From Modestobacter sp. VKM Ac-2986 (GTDB lineage: Bacteria > Actinomycetota > Actinomycetes > Mycobacteriales > Geodermatophilaceae), in the NCBI RefSeq assembly GCF_026967795.1, contig NZ_JAPVBH010000007.1, positions 272,766 to 336,765 on the forward strand: a DNA stretch of 64,000 nt. The letters run 5' to 3'. Of the stretch, positions 17,238 to 26,097 are shown piece after piece. The notes beneath the pieces are model-generated. The model was given only the letters and a program-made list of their open reading frames with translations. It had not been told where the DNA came from and did no database searches. Position numbers and translations under genes: made by a program. Positions within the stretch are counted from its first letter, which is position 1. Every line of letters starts with the position of its first letter.

Positions 17238-19859
17238 TCAGGAGTCGGCGCCGTCCTGGTCCTCGCGGCCCGTGCCCCTGCCCTGGTCGAGGACGTCGGT
17301 GCCGGCGCCGCCGATCAGGGTGTCGCTGCCGTTCTCGCCGCGCAGGGTGTCGGCCCCGAAGCCGCCGAGCAGGACGTCGTCCCCGTTGCCACCGGTGAGC
17401 GTGTCGGTGCCCTCGCCGCCGCAGAGGACGTCGTCGCCGTTGCCGCCGACGATGGTGTCGTTGCCGCCCAGGCCCATGATCACGTCGCGGCCGTTGGTGC
17501 CGGTGAGCACGTCGTCGCCGGCGGTGCCGCGGATGGTCGGGACGAGACCGTTGCAGCGCTCGTCCAGGTCGATGCCGAGCAGCAGCGGGTCGTGGTCACT
17601 GGAGCGGTAGGGGTTCGCCGCGTACAGCGCCGGGTCACCGGTGTACTGGTAGGCGAAGGACTCCACCGAGTTGATGTTCCAGTGCACCAGGTCGGTGACC
17701 TTGGCCGTCAGTTCGGCGGTGGCCAGCGCGTGGTCCAGCGAGCCGGAGAGCGCGTCGAAGACGTAGCTGTACCGGCCCTCGTCGAACTGCTCGCCCAGGT
17801 CGACGAACCCCTCGGTGCGCAGGACCTCGATCGGGTCCTCCTGGGTGTAGGCGTTGAAGTCGCCCAGCAGCACGATGTCCGCGTCGCCGGTCCGTGTGCG
17901 CAGCTGGTCGGTGAAGGCCGCCAGCGACGCGGCCTGCCGGACGCGGTCGCCGTTGAACGAGCCCTGTCCGGTGTCGGCGTTGTCGCCGGTGCCGGTGCCG
18001 CCCTTGGACTTGAAGTGGTTGGCCACGACCGTGAAGGCGTCGCCGTCCTTGGTGAAGGTCTGCGCGATCGGCTCACGGGCGTTCGACCAGACGGCCTCGT
18101 CGACCAGGCCGACCGAGGCACCCACCGGCGTGACGACGCCGGGCCGGTAGATGATCGCGTTGCGGATGACGTCGCGGTCGACCGCGTACAGCTCCTGCGG
18201 GAACGGCACGTACGCCCACGTGCCCGCGCCGGCCTGCGCGTTCAGCCGGCGCACCAGGTCCGCGACCGCGGTGTCGGCGTTGCCCGGGGTGAGCCCGGTG
18301 GAGTCGGTGTCCTCGATCTCCATCAGGGTGACCACGTCGGCGCCGAGGGCGTTAATCGCGGGCACGATCTTGCCGGCCTGCTCCTCGAGCTCGGCCGGGC
18401 TCGTGGCCCCACGACCCACCCCGCCGAGGGTGAGGAAGTAGTTGAGCACGTTGAAGGCGCCCACCTGGACGTCTCCACCGACCGCGTCCGGCGCGACCGT
18501 CCGGGTGTTCTGCGCAGCGAAGACGCCGTCCGCGGTGCCGTCGGCCGGCTGCAGCCGCCAGGCGTTGAAGCCGTAACCGAGCACCAGCGGCTCGGTGAAG
18601 GCCAGCTCGTCGCCGACCCGGACCGGCGTGGCCGGGGTCAGGTAGGGCGCCGTGGTCACGCTCACCCGGGCGCTGACCGCGTCGTCCAGGGTGATGCTGC
18701 GCAGCGCGTTCTCGGCCGCGATGGCCTGCGCCGCCGCCCCGGGGCGGGCGAGCTCCGTGGGCTGCACCAGCAGGCCGCCCTCGGACAGGGTCAGCTCGCC
18801 GAAGCTGGTCAGGTCGAACACCTCGCTGACGGTCAGCGTGTCGGCCGGGGCCACCCGCATGCCCTCGAGCCGCTCGCGCGCGGCGTCGTCGGCGGGCAGG
18901 TCCAGCAGCGCGGCGGCCGGCAGGTCGGCGGCGGTGCCGTCGGCGCAGACGGCGACGTCCGCACGCGAGGAGATCTGCGTCTGGCCACCGAACTCCTGCG
19001 CCTGGCCGGTGACGGCCACGGTGTCGCCGAGGTCGACCGCGACCGGGCTGAACACGAAGACGCCGTCGGAGGTCGCGGCGTTCCCGTCGCCGTCGGCGTC
19101 CTGCAGGTAGAAGCCGGACAGGCCGGGGACGTCGCCGACGACGACGCCGCGCACGGTGACCGTCGAACCGGCCAGCGGGGTGGTCGCACCGGAGCCCTGG
19201 ACGGCGCCGATCTCGTGGGTCGGGGTGGTGTCGCAGACCGCGACAGGTGCCGGCGGCGGGGTGACGGTCGCGCCTGCGTTGACCGCACCGCGGGTGGCGG
19301 CCGCGGGGCCGGCCCAGACCAGCGTGTCGCTCGCCGCGTCGTAGCTGCGGGACAGCGACTGGCCGACCGGGGTCGCGGTCGTCTCCTTGACCCCGATGTC
19401 CGTGCTGCGCGTGCCACCGGCGGGCCCGCCGACAGCGGTGAACTCCCCGCCGTAGGAGAGGAACTCGATGACGCCGCCGGGACCCACGAGGGCGATGCCG
19501 TCCGGGTCACCGTTCTGGAGCCCTGCGGCGTCGACGGCCACGACCGCCGGGGCGGTGGCCGGCGCGGTGACCAGCGGGAGGGCGATGCGTGTCCCGTAGG
19601 TGGCCCCGCCGTTGCCGTTGTAGAGGACGAGGGAGAGGCCGGCGGAGGTGGTGCCGGCCGGGAGCTGGACCTCGATGAACTCACCGGAGTCGGTACCGGC
19701 GTTGTCGTAGTGGACCTCGGAGATGAACGGCGCGGTGGGCGCCGCGGCGAGGGCCACGGCGGGGACGGCGAGGGTGGCCAGCACGGCGCTGGACGCCATC
19801 GCGGCGCCCAGGGCGGCGCGCCTCGCGGCAGTGCGGGCGGTACCGGTGGGGAGGGGCAC
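17238..19859 (-). CDS. Secreted ExeM/NucH-type nuclease with lamin-tail and RTX repeats
   Basis: 873 residues from GTG 19859 (GAGAGGA upstream). Signal peptide about 1-38. Lamin-tail-like domain about 44-160 (FISEVHYDNAGTDSGEFIEVQ). An OB-like middle part (about 215-330) is typical of ExeM/NucH. Endonuclease/exonuclease/phosphatase domain about 460-755, with FNVLNYF, EIEDTDS, NHFKSKGG, LLGDFNAY and SDHDP, matching catalytic Asn, Glu, Asp and His. C-terminal calcium-binding nonapeptide repeats (780-865, G-G-x-G-x-D-x-L). It would degrade extracellular DNA and supply nucleotides to the divergently encoded 5'-nucleotidase. A PHO-box-like repeat lies 56-98 bp upstream. Confidence 0.93.
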   Translation of the reverse strand: MPLPTGTARTAARRAALGAAMASSAVLATLAVPAVALAAAPTAPFISEVHYDNAGTDSGEFIEVQLPAGTTSAGLSLVLYNGNGGATYGTRIALPLVTAPATAPAVVAVDAAGLQNGDPDGIALVGPGGVIEFLSYGGEFTAVGGPAGGTRSTDIGVKETTATPVGQSLSRSYDAASDTLVWAGPAAATRGAVNAGATVTPPPAPVAVCDTTPTHEIGAVQGSGATTPLAGSTVTVRGVVVGDVPGLSGFYLQDADGDGNAATSDGVFVFSPVAVDLGDTVAVTGQAQEFGGQTQISSRADVAVCADGTAADLPAAALLDLPADDAARERLEGMRVAPADTLTVSEVFDLTSFGELTLSEGGLLVQPTELARPGAAAQAIAAENALRSITLDDAVSARVSVTTAPYLTPATPVRVGDELAFTEPLVLGYGFNAWRLQPADGTADGVFAAQNTRTVAPDAVGGDVQVGAFNVLNYFLTLGGVGRGATSPAELEEQAGKIVPAINALGADVVTLMEIEDTDSTGLTPGNADTAVADLVRRLNAQAGAGTWAYVPFPQELYAVDRDVIRNAIIYRPGVVTPVGASVGLVDEAVWSNAREPIAQTFTKDGDAFTVVANHFKSKGGTGTGDNADTGQGSFNGDRVRQAASLAAFTDQLRTRTGDADIVLLGDFNAYTQEDPIEVLRTEGFVDLGEQFDEGRYSYVFDALSGSLDHALATAELTAKVTDLVHWNINSVESFAYQYTGDPALYAANPYRSSDHDPLLLGIDLDERCNGLVPTIRGTAGDDVLTGTNGRDVIMGLGGNDTIVGGNGDDVLCGGEGTDTLTGGNGDDVLLGGFGADTLRGENGSDTLIGGAGTDVLDQGRGTGREDQDGADS

Positions 19860-19914
19860 GAACGGTCCTCTCGGAGGGCGGGTCGATCAGGAGGAACACC
19901 CGACCCTGAGCGGT

Positions 19915-19957
19915 GGATGTGAACGACTCGCTGACGTTATGTGACCTCGCCGTGACA
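19915..19957 (-). promoter_or_regulatory. PHO-box-like direct repeats upstream of the nuclease gene
   Basis: Read on the minus strand, four TCA-centred units (TGTCACG, GGTCACA, CGTCAGC, GTTCACA) follow each other at 11, 10 and 12 bp, total 33 bp, close to the 11-bp direct repeats (GTTCACC) bound by actinobacterial PhoP. They lie 56-98 bp before the nuclease start, in the divergent region shared with the 5'-nucleotidase. All three nearby enzymes are phosphate-releasing, which fits. Binding is inferred, not shown. Confidence 0.5.
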
Positions 19958-20042
19958 CGCGGAAGTGATTCATCACACAGTTCGCATCGCTAACGGGTGT
20001 GGCAGCGTCGCGCCCGCCACGCCCTCCCGACCCCGGAGCGAC

Positions 20043-21836
20043 ATGACCTCCCGCACCTACCGCCGCGGCGCCGTCGTCCTGGCGCTCGCCTCGGTCACGC
20101 TGACCAGCGGCGCCCTCGCCGGCACCGCCTCGGCCAAGCCCAAGGCCGCATCGCCCGACTTCACCCTGACGATCCTGCACGCGAACGACCTCGAGTCCGC
20201 GCTCCTCCCCACCACCGGGCCCAACGGCGTCCAGTACGGCGGGGTCGACCGGTTCGTCGAGCTCATCCAGCAGGAGCAGCAGGCCGCCGGCACCGGCAAG
20301 CCGGGCCCCGGTCAGGCCGGCAAGCGCGGCGTGCTGACCATCTCCGCCGGTGACAACTTCCTGCCCGGCCCGCAGCTGGCCGCCAGCGGCTCGGACGCGG
20401 CCCAGCCCATCTACGACGCGACCGCGTTCGCCGCGGCCGGCTTCGACGTGTCGATCTTCGGGAACCACGACTTCGACCAGACGCCGGACTTCCTCGCCCG
20501 CTGGCTGGACGACGTCGGCTCGGACACCGCCTTCGTCTCGGGGAACCTCGGCTTCGCCGCCGAGCCCGCGCTGCTGGCCCAGGTGCAGGACGGCACGATC
20601 GTCCGCACGCACGTGGAGAAGATCAAGGGCGAGCAGATCGGCATCATCGGGCTCACCACGCCGGAGCTGCCGCGGCTGACCAGCTCGCGCGGGGTGACCG
20701 TCGACCCGGACCTGGCCGGCATCGCCAACGCCCAGGCCGCCGCCTACGCCGCAGCCGGCGTGGACAAGGTCGTGCTCGTCTCCCACCTGCAGGACATCGA
20801 CAACGAGGTGGCCCTGGCCGGCCAGCTGCGCGGCGTCGACGTGATCGTCGGCGGTGGCGGGCACGAGCTGCTGGCCGACGCCGGTGACCCGCTGGTCCCC
20901 AACGGCGCCAGCGCCACCGCCCCGTACCAGACGCCCTACGGCTCCTACCCGCTCACGCCGCGGGACGCCGAGGGCAAGGTCGTGCCGGTCGTCACCACGA
21001 ACGCGCTCTACAGCTACGTCGGCCGCCTGGTCGTCACCTTCGACGACGCCGGCAACCTGCTCGCCGTCGACGACGCGGCCTCCCGGCCGCTGCCGGTGAT
21101 CGCCTCCGGCCCGGGTGCGCAGCCGGCCGACCCGACCGTCACCCGCACCGTGGTGCAGCCGGTCCAGGCCTACGTCGAGTCGCTGCGCCAGCAGGTCGTC
21201 GCGACGTCGCAGGTGCCGCTCAACGGTGCCCGCAACGACGTCCGCAGCCGGGAGACCAACCTCGGGGACCTGGTCGCCGACTCCCTGCTCGCCGCCGGTC
21301 GGCGTGAGGCGGCGGCCGCCGGTGTGACGGCGCCGGTCGTGGCGATCCAGAACGGTGGCGGCATCCGCAACGCCAGCGTGCTGCCCGCCGGGCCGATCAC
21401 CGCGCTGGACACCTACACGGTGCTGCCGTTCGCCAACTTCGTCGCCGTCGCCCCGGCCATGCCGGTCTCGCAGTTCCTCGCCGGTGTCGAGCGTGGTCTC
21501 ACCCCGGACGGCGGCTTCGCGCAGGTCGCGGGCTACCGGGTCACCTACCGCGCCGCACAGCCGGTCGGCTCGCGGATCGTGGACCTCACGCTGGACGACG
21601 GCACCGTGCTCGTCCGTGGCGGCGTGCCCACCGGCGCGCTGCAGACCATCTCGGTCGCCACGAACGACTTCACGCTGCGCGGCGGGGACGGCTACCCCTT
21701 CGACGGGGTGGCCTTCACCGTCCTGCCGGTCACCTACCAGCAGGCGCTGGCGACCTACCTGACCCAGGACCTGGGCGGCGTCGTGTCCGCGAGCCGGTAC
21801 CCGGTCGGCGGCACGGGTCGCATCACCGCGGTCTGA
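20043..21836 (+). CDS. Secreted bifunctional metallophosphatase/5'-nucleotidase
   Basis: 597 residues from ATG 20043 (GGAG upstream; the open frame extends to 19965 without a signal). Signal peptide about 1-31. Metallophosphatase domain with ILHANDLES (usual consensus TNDxH; the His is replaced by Glu here), SAGDNFLP, FGNHDFD, VLVSHLQD and GGGGHELL. C-terminal substrate-binding domain about 385-590 with NLGDLVADS, QNGGGIR and the adenine-stacking FANFV region. It releases nucleoside and phosphate from 5'-nucleotides outside the cell, completing the nuclease pathway. A terminator follows at 21851. Confidence 0.92.
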   Translation: MTSRTYRRGAVVLALASVTLTSGALAGTASAKPKAASPDFTLTILHANDLESALLPTTGPNGVQYGGVDRFVELIQQEQQAAGTGKPGPGQAGKRGVLTISAGDNFLPGPQLAASGSDAAQPIYDATAFAAAGFDVSIFGNHDFDQTPDFLARWLDDVGSDTAFVSGNLGFAAEPALLAQVQDGTIVRTHVEKIKGEQIGIIGLTTPELPRLTSSRGVTVDPDLAGIANAQAAAYAAAGVDKVVLVSHLQDIDNEVALAGQLRGVDVIVGGGGHELLADAGDPLVPNGASATAPYQTPYGSYPLTPRDAEGKVVPVVTTNALYSYVGRLVVTFDDAGNLLAVDDAASRPLPVIASGPGAQPADPTVTRTVVQPVQAYVESLRQQVVATSQVPLNGARNDVRSRETNLGDLVADSLLAAGRREAAAAGVTAPVVAIQNGGGIRNASVLPAGPITALDTYTVLPFANFVAVAPAMPVSQFLAGVERGLTPDGGFAQVAGYRVTYRAAQPVGSRIVDLTLDDGTVLVRGGVPTGALQTISVATNDFTLRGGDGYPFDGVAFTVLPVTYQQALATYLTQDLGGVVSASRYPVGGTGRITAV

Positions 21837-21850
21837 GTCCCACGAGGGAG

Positions 21851-21889
21851 CCACGGCCCCGTCCCCGCGTCGCGGGGGCGGGGCCGTGG
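21851..21889 (+). terminator. Terminator after the 5'-nucleotidase
   Basis: Near-perfect 19-bp arms (CCACGGCCCCGTCCCCGCG at 21851-21869 and its partner at 21871-21889, one mismatch), 14 bp past the stop codon. Very stable stem without a T-run. Confidence 0.8.
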
Positions 21890-21936
21890 TCGTGCCGCCC
21901 CGGTTCGGGAGCCGGGAGGGTGGGCACGGGCCGGGC

Positions 21937-22389
21937 ATGACCGGAGCACCGCCGCAGGGACCTGCGACCGACCCCGCCCGACTCGACCGCTTCGTCGACG
22001 CGCAGGACGCCGGCGGCACCTACGACACCGCGCTGGCCGAGCTGCGCGCCGGGCACAAGCGCAGCCACTGGATGTGGTTCGTGCTCCCCCAGCTGGCCGG
22101 CCTCGGCCGCAGCGACATGGCCCAGCGGTACGCCGTCCGCGACCTCGCCGAGGCCCGCGCCTACCTGGCCCACCCGGTGCTCGGACCGCGCCTGCTCGCG
22201 TGCGCCCGCGCGCTGACCACGCTGGACACCACCGACCCGGTGGCGGTCCTCGGCGGCATCGACGCGCAGAAGCTGCGCTCGTCGATGACCCTCTTCGCCC
22301 GTGCCGCGCCGGACGAGCCGGTGTTCCGGGCCGTGCTCGACCAGTACTTCGACGGCGCCGAGGACGACGCCACGACGTCCCGCCTCTGA
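21937..22389 (+). CDS. DUF1810 family protein
   Basis: 150 residues from ATG 21937 (an earlier GTG at 21886 lies in the terminator). Family signature: LDRFVDAQ, YDTALAELRAGHKRSHWMWFVLPQLAGLG, then A-x-R-Y-A-V-x-D-L-A-E-A-R-A-Y-L and a C-terminal MTLFA region with a conserved K. DUF1810 proteins are small, soluble and uncharacterised. Some genomes place them near macro-domain or ADP-ribose-related genes. Here the following gene is HelR, 121 bp away, so no functional partner is evident. Confidence 0.88.
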   Translation: MTGAPPQGPATDPARLDRFVDAQDAGGTYDTALAELRAGHKRSHWMWFVLPQLAGLGRSDMAQRYAVRDLAEARAYLAHPVLGPRLLACARALTTLDTTDPVAVLGGIDAQKLRSSMTLFARAAPDEPVFRAVLDQYFDGAEDDATTSRL

Positions 22390-22510
22390 CCGGCGCACCA
22401 CCCGCTCCGGGCCCGCGCTCCCCGGCCGTGACCGGGCGCCGGACGGTGGCAGGATGGGCGGTCGCCGATCCCGGCTCGCCGGACCCCCACGCGCGTAGGA
22501 GTTGCAGGAC

Positions 22511-24835
22511 TTGTCGAGCACCTCCCCCGCCACCGACCCCGAGCAGAGCCACGACCTCGCCGTCGAGCAGGCCGCCGTCGCCGACCTGTACCGGCGGCTG
22601 GACGCCAACCGCGAGCACGCCGTCTACCGCTTCAAGCAGGCGCTGGCGATGCCGGCGATCAACCCGCAGGCCCTGGGTGAGCGGGAGGCCGCGGCCAGCT
22701 TCCAGACCCAGCGGATCACCGCACTGGACGCCGCCGAGCACGGCCTGGTCATCGGCCGGCTGGACCGCGAGGAGCGCCCCGAGCCGCTCTACATCGGCCG
22801 CGTGGGGCTGCCCGCCGACGACCCGGCCGGCGACCCCGCGCTCGTCGACTGGCGCGCCCCGGCGTCCCGGCCGTTCTACACCGCCACCCCGTTCCGGCCC
22901 GAGGGCGTCGTCCGCCGCCGGCACATCCGCACCCGCGGCCGCACGGTGTCCGCGGTCAACGACGAGGTGCTCAGCATCGACGCCGCGACCGCAGGCGACG
23001 GGCCGGCGCTGACCGGCGAGGCCGCGCTGATGGCGGCGCTGACCGCCGAGCGCACCGGCCGGATGACCGACATCGTGGCCACCATCCAGGCCGAGCAGGA
23101 CGCGATCATCCGCAGCGACGCCCGCGGGGTGCTCGTCGTCCAGGGCGGGCCGGGCACCGGCAAGACCGCCGTGGCCCTGCACCGCGCGGCGTACCTGCTC
23201 TACACGCACCGCGAGCGGCTGGGCCGCAGCGGCCTGCTGGTCGTCGGCCCCACGCCCACCTTCCTGTCCTACATCGCCGACGTGCTGCCCTCCCTCGGTG
23301 AGACCGGGGTGCTGCTCGCCGGCCTCGGCCAGCTCCGCCCCGGCCTGGACGCCCGCGGCACCGAATCGCCGGAGACCGCGGAGGTCAAGGGTCGGCTGCA
23401 GATGGTCGACGTGCTCACCGCCGCCGTCCGCGACCGGCAGACGCTGGGCCGCGGCGTCCGGGAGCTGGTGATCGACGGCGTCCGGATCTCGCTGCGCCCG
23501 GCGGACCTGACCCGCGCCCGCACCGCCGGCCGGCGCGCCTCCCGGCAGCACAACCTCGGTCGCCCGGCCTTCGCCCGCGCCCTGGCCGACCTGGTCACCG
23601 AGCGGTACGTGGGCAGGATCGGCGCCGACGTGCGTGGCGGGGAGACCCTGCTCGACAGCCGGGACGTCGACGCGCTGCGCTCGGAGGTCGGCAGCGACCC
23701 CGCCGTCCGCCGGCTGGTCGAGGAGCTGTGGCCCAAGCTCACCCCCGAGGAGCTGGTGGGCGACCTGCTCTCCTCGCCCGACCGGCTCAAGCGCGCGACG
23801 AAGAACTGGACCGACGAGGACCGCGCGCTGCTGCTGCGTCCCGCCGGTGCGGCGTGGACGCCGGCCGACGTGCCGCTGCTGGAGGAGGCCGACGAGCTGC
23901 TCGGCTACGACGACAGCGCCGAGCGGGCCGCCGAGGCCCGCCGCCAGCGCCGCGAGCGGGCCGAGGCCCAGGACACCCTGGACATGCTGCACGGCTCCCG
24001 GTCCACCGACCTCGAGGACGACGAGGAGGGCGAGGAGCTCACCGCCGGCGACCTGCTGGACGCCGAGTCGCTGGCCGCCCGCAACGCCGAGGTCGACTAC
24101 CGGACGACGGCCGAGCGCGCCGCCGCCGACCGCACCTGGACCTTCGGGCACGTGGTGGTCGACGAGGCGCAGGAGCTGTCGGCGATGACCTGGCGGCTGC
24201 TGGTGCGTCGCTGCCCCACCCGGTCGATGACCGTCGTCGGCGACCTGGCCCAGACCGGCAGCCTGGCCGGCGCGCAGGCCTGGGGCGAGGCGCTGCGGCC
24301 CTCGGTCGGCGACGCGCACTGGCGGCTGGCCGAGCTCACCGTCAACTACCGCACGCCCACCGAGATCATGGCCGTGGCCGCCGCCGTGTTGGAGGCCAGT
24401 GGCGCGCAGACCACCGCCCCGCAGTCCGTGCGCAGCACCGGCGTCCCGCCCACGCAGGAGAAGGTGGCCGAGGGCGAGCTGCCCGGCCGGGTGGCCGAGG
24501 TCGCCGCGGAGCTCGCCGGGCTGGGCGGCACCGTCGCGGTGATCGTGCCGCCGAGCCGGCTGGCCGCCACCCTGGACGCCGTCCGGACGGAGCTGCCCGC
24601 CGCGCAGGCCGGCGCCGACGCAGACTCTCGCCGAGCGCCGGTGGTCCTGGTGCCCGGTGAGGCCAAGGGCCTGGAGTTCGACTCGGTGGTCCTGGTCGAC
24701 CCGTGCGCGGTGCTCGCCGAGGGCGTGCGCGGGTACAGCGACCTGTACGTGGCGCTGACCCGGTCGACCCAGCGGCTGGCCGTCGTCCACCCCGGCGAGC
24801 TGCCCGAGGAGCTGTCCACCCTCGTCCCCGCCTGA
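22511..24835 (+). CDS. helR: HelD/HelR-type RNA polymerase-recycling ATPase (UvrD/Rep-like)
   Basis: 774 residues from TTG 22511, with AGGAG nine bases upstream (a TTG at 22502 would leave no spacing). An N-terminal coiled coil (about 15-75) would reach the RNA polymerase secondary channel. LVDWRAPASRPFY (about 115-127) is typical of HelR. Walker A GGPGTGKTA at about 213-221, Walker B VVVDEAQELS near 545, and UvrD-like motifs through VALTRSTQRLAVVHP. HelR removes stalled or rifamycin-bound RNA polymerase from DNA and gives rifamycin tolerance in Streptomyces. I saw no clear rifamycin-associated element in the 120 bp upstream. Confidence 0.85.
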   Translation: MSSTSPATDPEQSHDLAVEQAAVADLYRRLDANREHAVYRFKQALAMPAINPQALGEREAAASFQTQRITALDAAEHGLVIGRLDREERPEPLYIGRVGLPADDPAGDPALVDWRAPASRPFYTATPFRPEGVVRRRHIRTRGRTVSAVNDEVLSIDAATAGDGPALTGEAALMAALTAERTGRMTDIVATIQAEQDAIIRSDARGVLVVQGGPGTGKTAVALHRAAYLLYTHRERLGRSGLLVVGPTPTFLSYIADVLPSLGETGVLLAGLGQLRPGLDARGTESPETAEVKGRLQMVDVLTAAVRDRQTLGRGVRELVIDGVRISLRPADLTRARTAGRRASRQHNLGRPAFARALADLVTERYVGRIGADVRGGETLLDSRDVDALRSEVGSDPAVRRLVEELWPKLTPEELVGDLLSSPDRLKRATKNWTDEDRALLLRPAGAAWTPADVPLLEEADELLGYDDSAERAAEARRQRRERAEAQDTLDMLHGSRSTDLEDDEEGEELTAGDLLDAESLAARNAEVDYRTTAERAAADRTWTFGHVVVDEAQELSAMTWRLLVRRCPTRSMTVVGDLAQTGSLAGAQAWGEALRPSVGDAHWRLAELTVNYRTPTEIMAVAAAVLEASGAQTTAPQSVRSTGVPPTQEKVAEGELPGRVAEVAAELAGLGGTVAVIVPPSRLAATLDAVRTELPAAQAGADADSRRAPVVLVPGEAKGLEFDSVVLVDPCAVLAEGVRGYSDLYVALTRSTQRLAVVHPGELPEELSTLVPA

Positions 24836-24854
24836 ACCCCCCGGCGTCCGGCAC

Positions 24855-24915
24855 GCCGACTGTGCGCTCAGCGGGCCGGATCCGGGCCGCTGCGCCCGCT
24901 GAGCGCACAGTCGGC
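24855..24915. repeat. 21-bp perfect inverted repeat, element copy 1
   Basis: Arms GCCGACTGTGCGCTCAGC-GGG (24855-24875) and its exact complement (24895-24915), 19-base loop. It begins 20 bp after the helR stop, so it may act as a terminator. The same arms return at 25009-25063, 26006-26060 and 26098-26152. Confidence 0.8.
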
Positions 24916-25104
24916 GACCGACGGGCGTGGGTCAGGCGGCCAGCAGGGCGCCGGAGTCAGGTCGCACCCCTCAGCGCCCAACCGGGGCCGCCCGTCCGGC
25001 GCACCGGCGACCGTGCGCTCAGCGGGCCGGATTCGGGCCGCGGGCCCAGCTGGGCGCACACTCGGCGACCGACGGGCGTGGGTCAGGCGGCCAGCAGGGC
25101 GCCG
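24911..25104. repeat. 43-bp exact direct repeat, second copy contains the 3' end of the AbiEi gene
   Basis: Bases 24911-24953 and 25062-25104 are identical over 43 bp, offset 151 bp. The second copy runs through the stop and last codons (G-A-L-L-A-A-stop) of the minus-strand AbiEi/DUF559 gene, so the first copy is a fragment of that gene's 3' end left by a duplication of about 150 bp that also copied the adjacent palindrome, now diverged. Confidence 0.8.
25009..25063. repeat. Inverted repeat, element copy 2 (diverged)
   Basis: Left arm GACCGTGCGCTCAGCGGG (25009-25026) and right arm CCCAGCTGGGCGCACACTC (25045-25063), with several mismatches relative to copy 1. It lies 20 bp beyond the AbiEi/DUF559 gene stop on the minus strand. 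Confidence 0.7.
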
Positions 25105-25949
25105 ATGCGGGCGACCAGGGCCTCGGGGTGGTGCAGGTCGGCGGCGGTCACGAAGACGACGCGCCAGCCGGCGGCGGTGAGCCGGTTGAGCCGATGCCGG
25201 TCCCTCGCGAACTGGCCGGGCTCGCCGTGCCAGGCACCGTCGTACTCCAGCGCCACCCGCAGCTCCGGCCAGGCGAAGTCGACCCGGGCGACGAAGCCGG
25301 CGGCGGACCGCACGGTGAACTGGGCGACCGGCGCAGGGAGGCCGCTGCGACCGAGCAGCAGCCGCAGCCGCGTCTCCTGCGGCGACTCCGCCAGCCCGTC
25401 GGCCAGCGCGCAGACCTCACGAGCCCGCCGGCAGCCCCGACCGGCGCCCTCGTCGGCCAGCGCGCGCACCGAGGTCAGCACGGCGAGACCACTCACGATC
25501 ATCCGGTCGACGGCGACCACGGCCTCCTCCAGCGGCAGCGACCCGGCGAGCGCCACGGTGGTCGCCATGGGATCGGTCACCCGGACGCCGCGGTGGGTGC
25601 ACACGCGGCGAGGGTCGAGCGCCGCTCGGCGGACGCGCAGACCGGCCGACCGCACCGGGTGGGCGTCCGGCGGCAGGGTCAGCTCGACGTCGTCCTCGGG
25701 CCCGGCGAGGTGGACGCCCCACAGCACGGCGGCGCTGCGTCCGGTGACCACCGCTCCAGGCCGGAGCACGCCCGCCGCAGCCCGGGCCCGCAGGGCGTGG
25801 GTGACCGGGACGTCGGCGGCGACGTGCACGTCCCGGTACAGCGCCCGGTACCGCGGCCCGCGCAGCTGGTCGGCAGTGACCAGACCACGACGCACGGCCG
25901 CCGAACCTCGGAACACCCCACGGAGCGGGGCATCGGCGCGGGCGGGCAC
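25083..25949 (-). CDS. AbiEi-like / DUF559 protein with Vsr-like endonuclease fold
   Basis: 288 residues from GTG 25949; a GTG at 25916 is an alternative because GGAGG abuts the first. N-terminal winged helix-like part (about 8-50, FRGSAAVRRGLVTADQLRG) as in AbiEi antitoxins, a middle domain with TGRSAAVLWGVHL, and a C-terminal PD-(D/E)xK-like domain (about 205-285) with RVDFAWPELRVALEYDG and WRVVFVTAADL. No toxin (AbiEii) gene is adjacent, so a toxin-antitoxin role is not supported here. Actinobacterial genomes carry many such solitary genes. It is flanked on both sides by palindromic elements and has a duplicated 3' end, signs of local rearrangement. Confidence 0.8.
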   Translation of the reverse strand: MPARADAPLRGVFRGSAAVRRGLVTADQLRGPRYRALYRDVHVAADVPVTHALRARAAAGVLRPGAVVTGRSAAVLWGVHLAGPEDDVELTLPPDAHPVRSAGLRVRRAALDPRRVCTHRGVRVTDPMATTVALAGSLPLEEAVVAVDRMIVSGLAVLTSVRALADEGAGRGCRRAREVCALADGLAESPQETRLRLLLGRSGLPAPVAQFTVRSAAGFVARVDFAWPELRVALEYDGAWHGEPGQFARDRHRLNRLTAAGWRVVFVTAADLHHPEALVARIGALLAA

Positions 25950-26005
25950 CTCCGGAGCCTCCCCGATCCGGCGGTCCGGCCCCGGTCGTCGTCCACAGGT
26001 GCGCG

Positions 26006-26060
26006 GACCGTGCGCTCACCGGGCCCGCTCCCCGCTGCCGCCCCCGCCGGGGGCACAGTC
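26006..26060. repeat. Inverted repeat, degenerate element copy 4
   Basis: GACCGTGCGCTCACCGGG at 26006-26023, and GGGGCACAGTC at 26050-26060, with a GC-rich centre. Same ends as copies 1-3 but much decayed. It lies upstream of the AbiEi/DUF559 gene, so that gene is bracketed by copies. Confidence 0.55.
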
Positions 26061-26097
26061 GATGCAGCAGGCGGCTCAAGGGCCACACGGGACCGGC

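Noticed and set aside
19887..22019. 710-codon minus-strand open frame opposite the 5'-nucleotidase
   Set aside because: Shadow frame with Gly/Asp/Val/Arg bias; the plus strand has signal peptide and nucleotidase motifs.
22390..22510. Possible rifamycin-associated element before helR
   Set aside because: I see only ordinary GC-rich inverted fragments, none matching the known element as I recall it.
25083..25949. Type IV toxin-antitoxin pair
   Set aside because: No AbiEii-like toxin gene is adjacent; the protein alone does not make a system.
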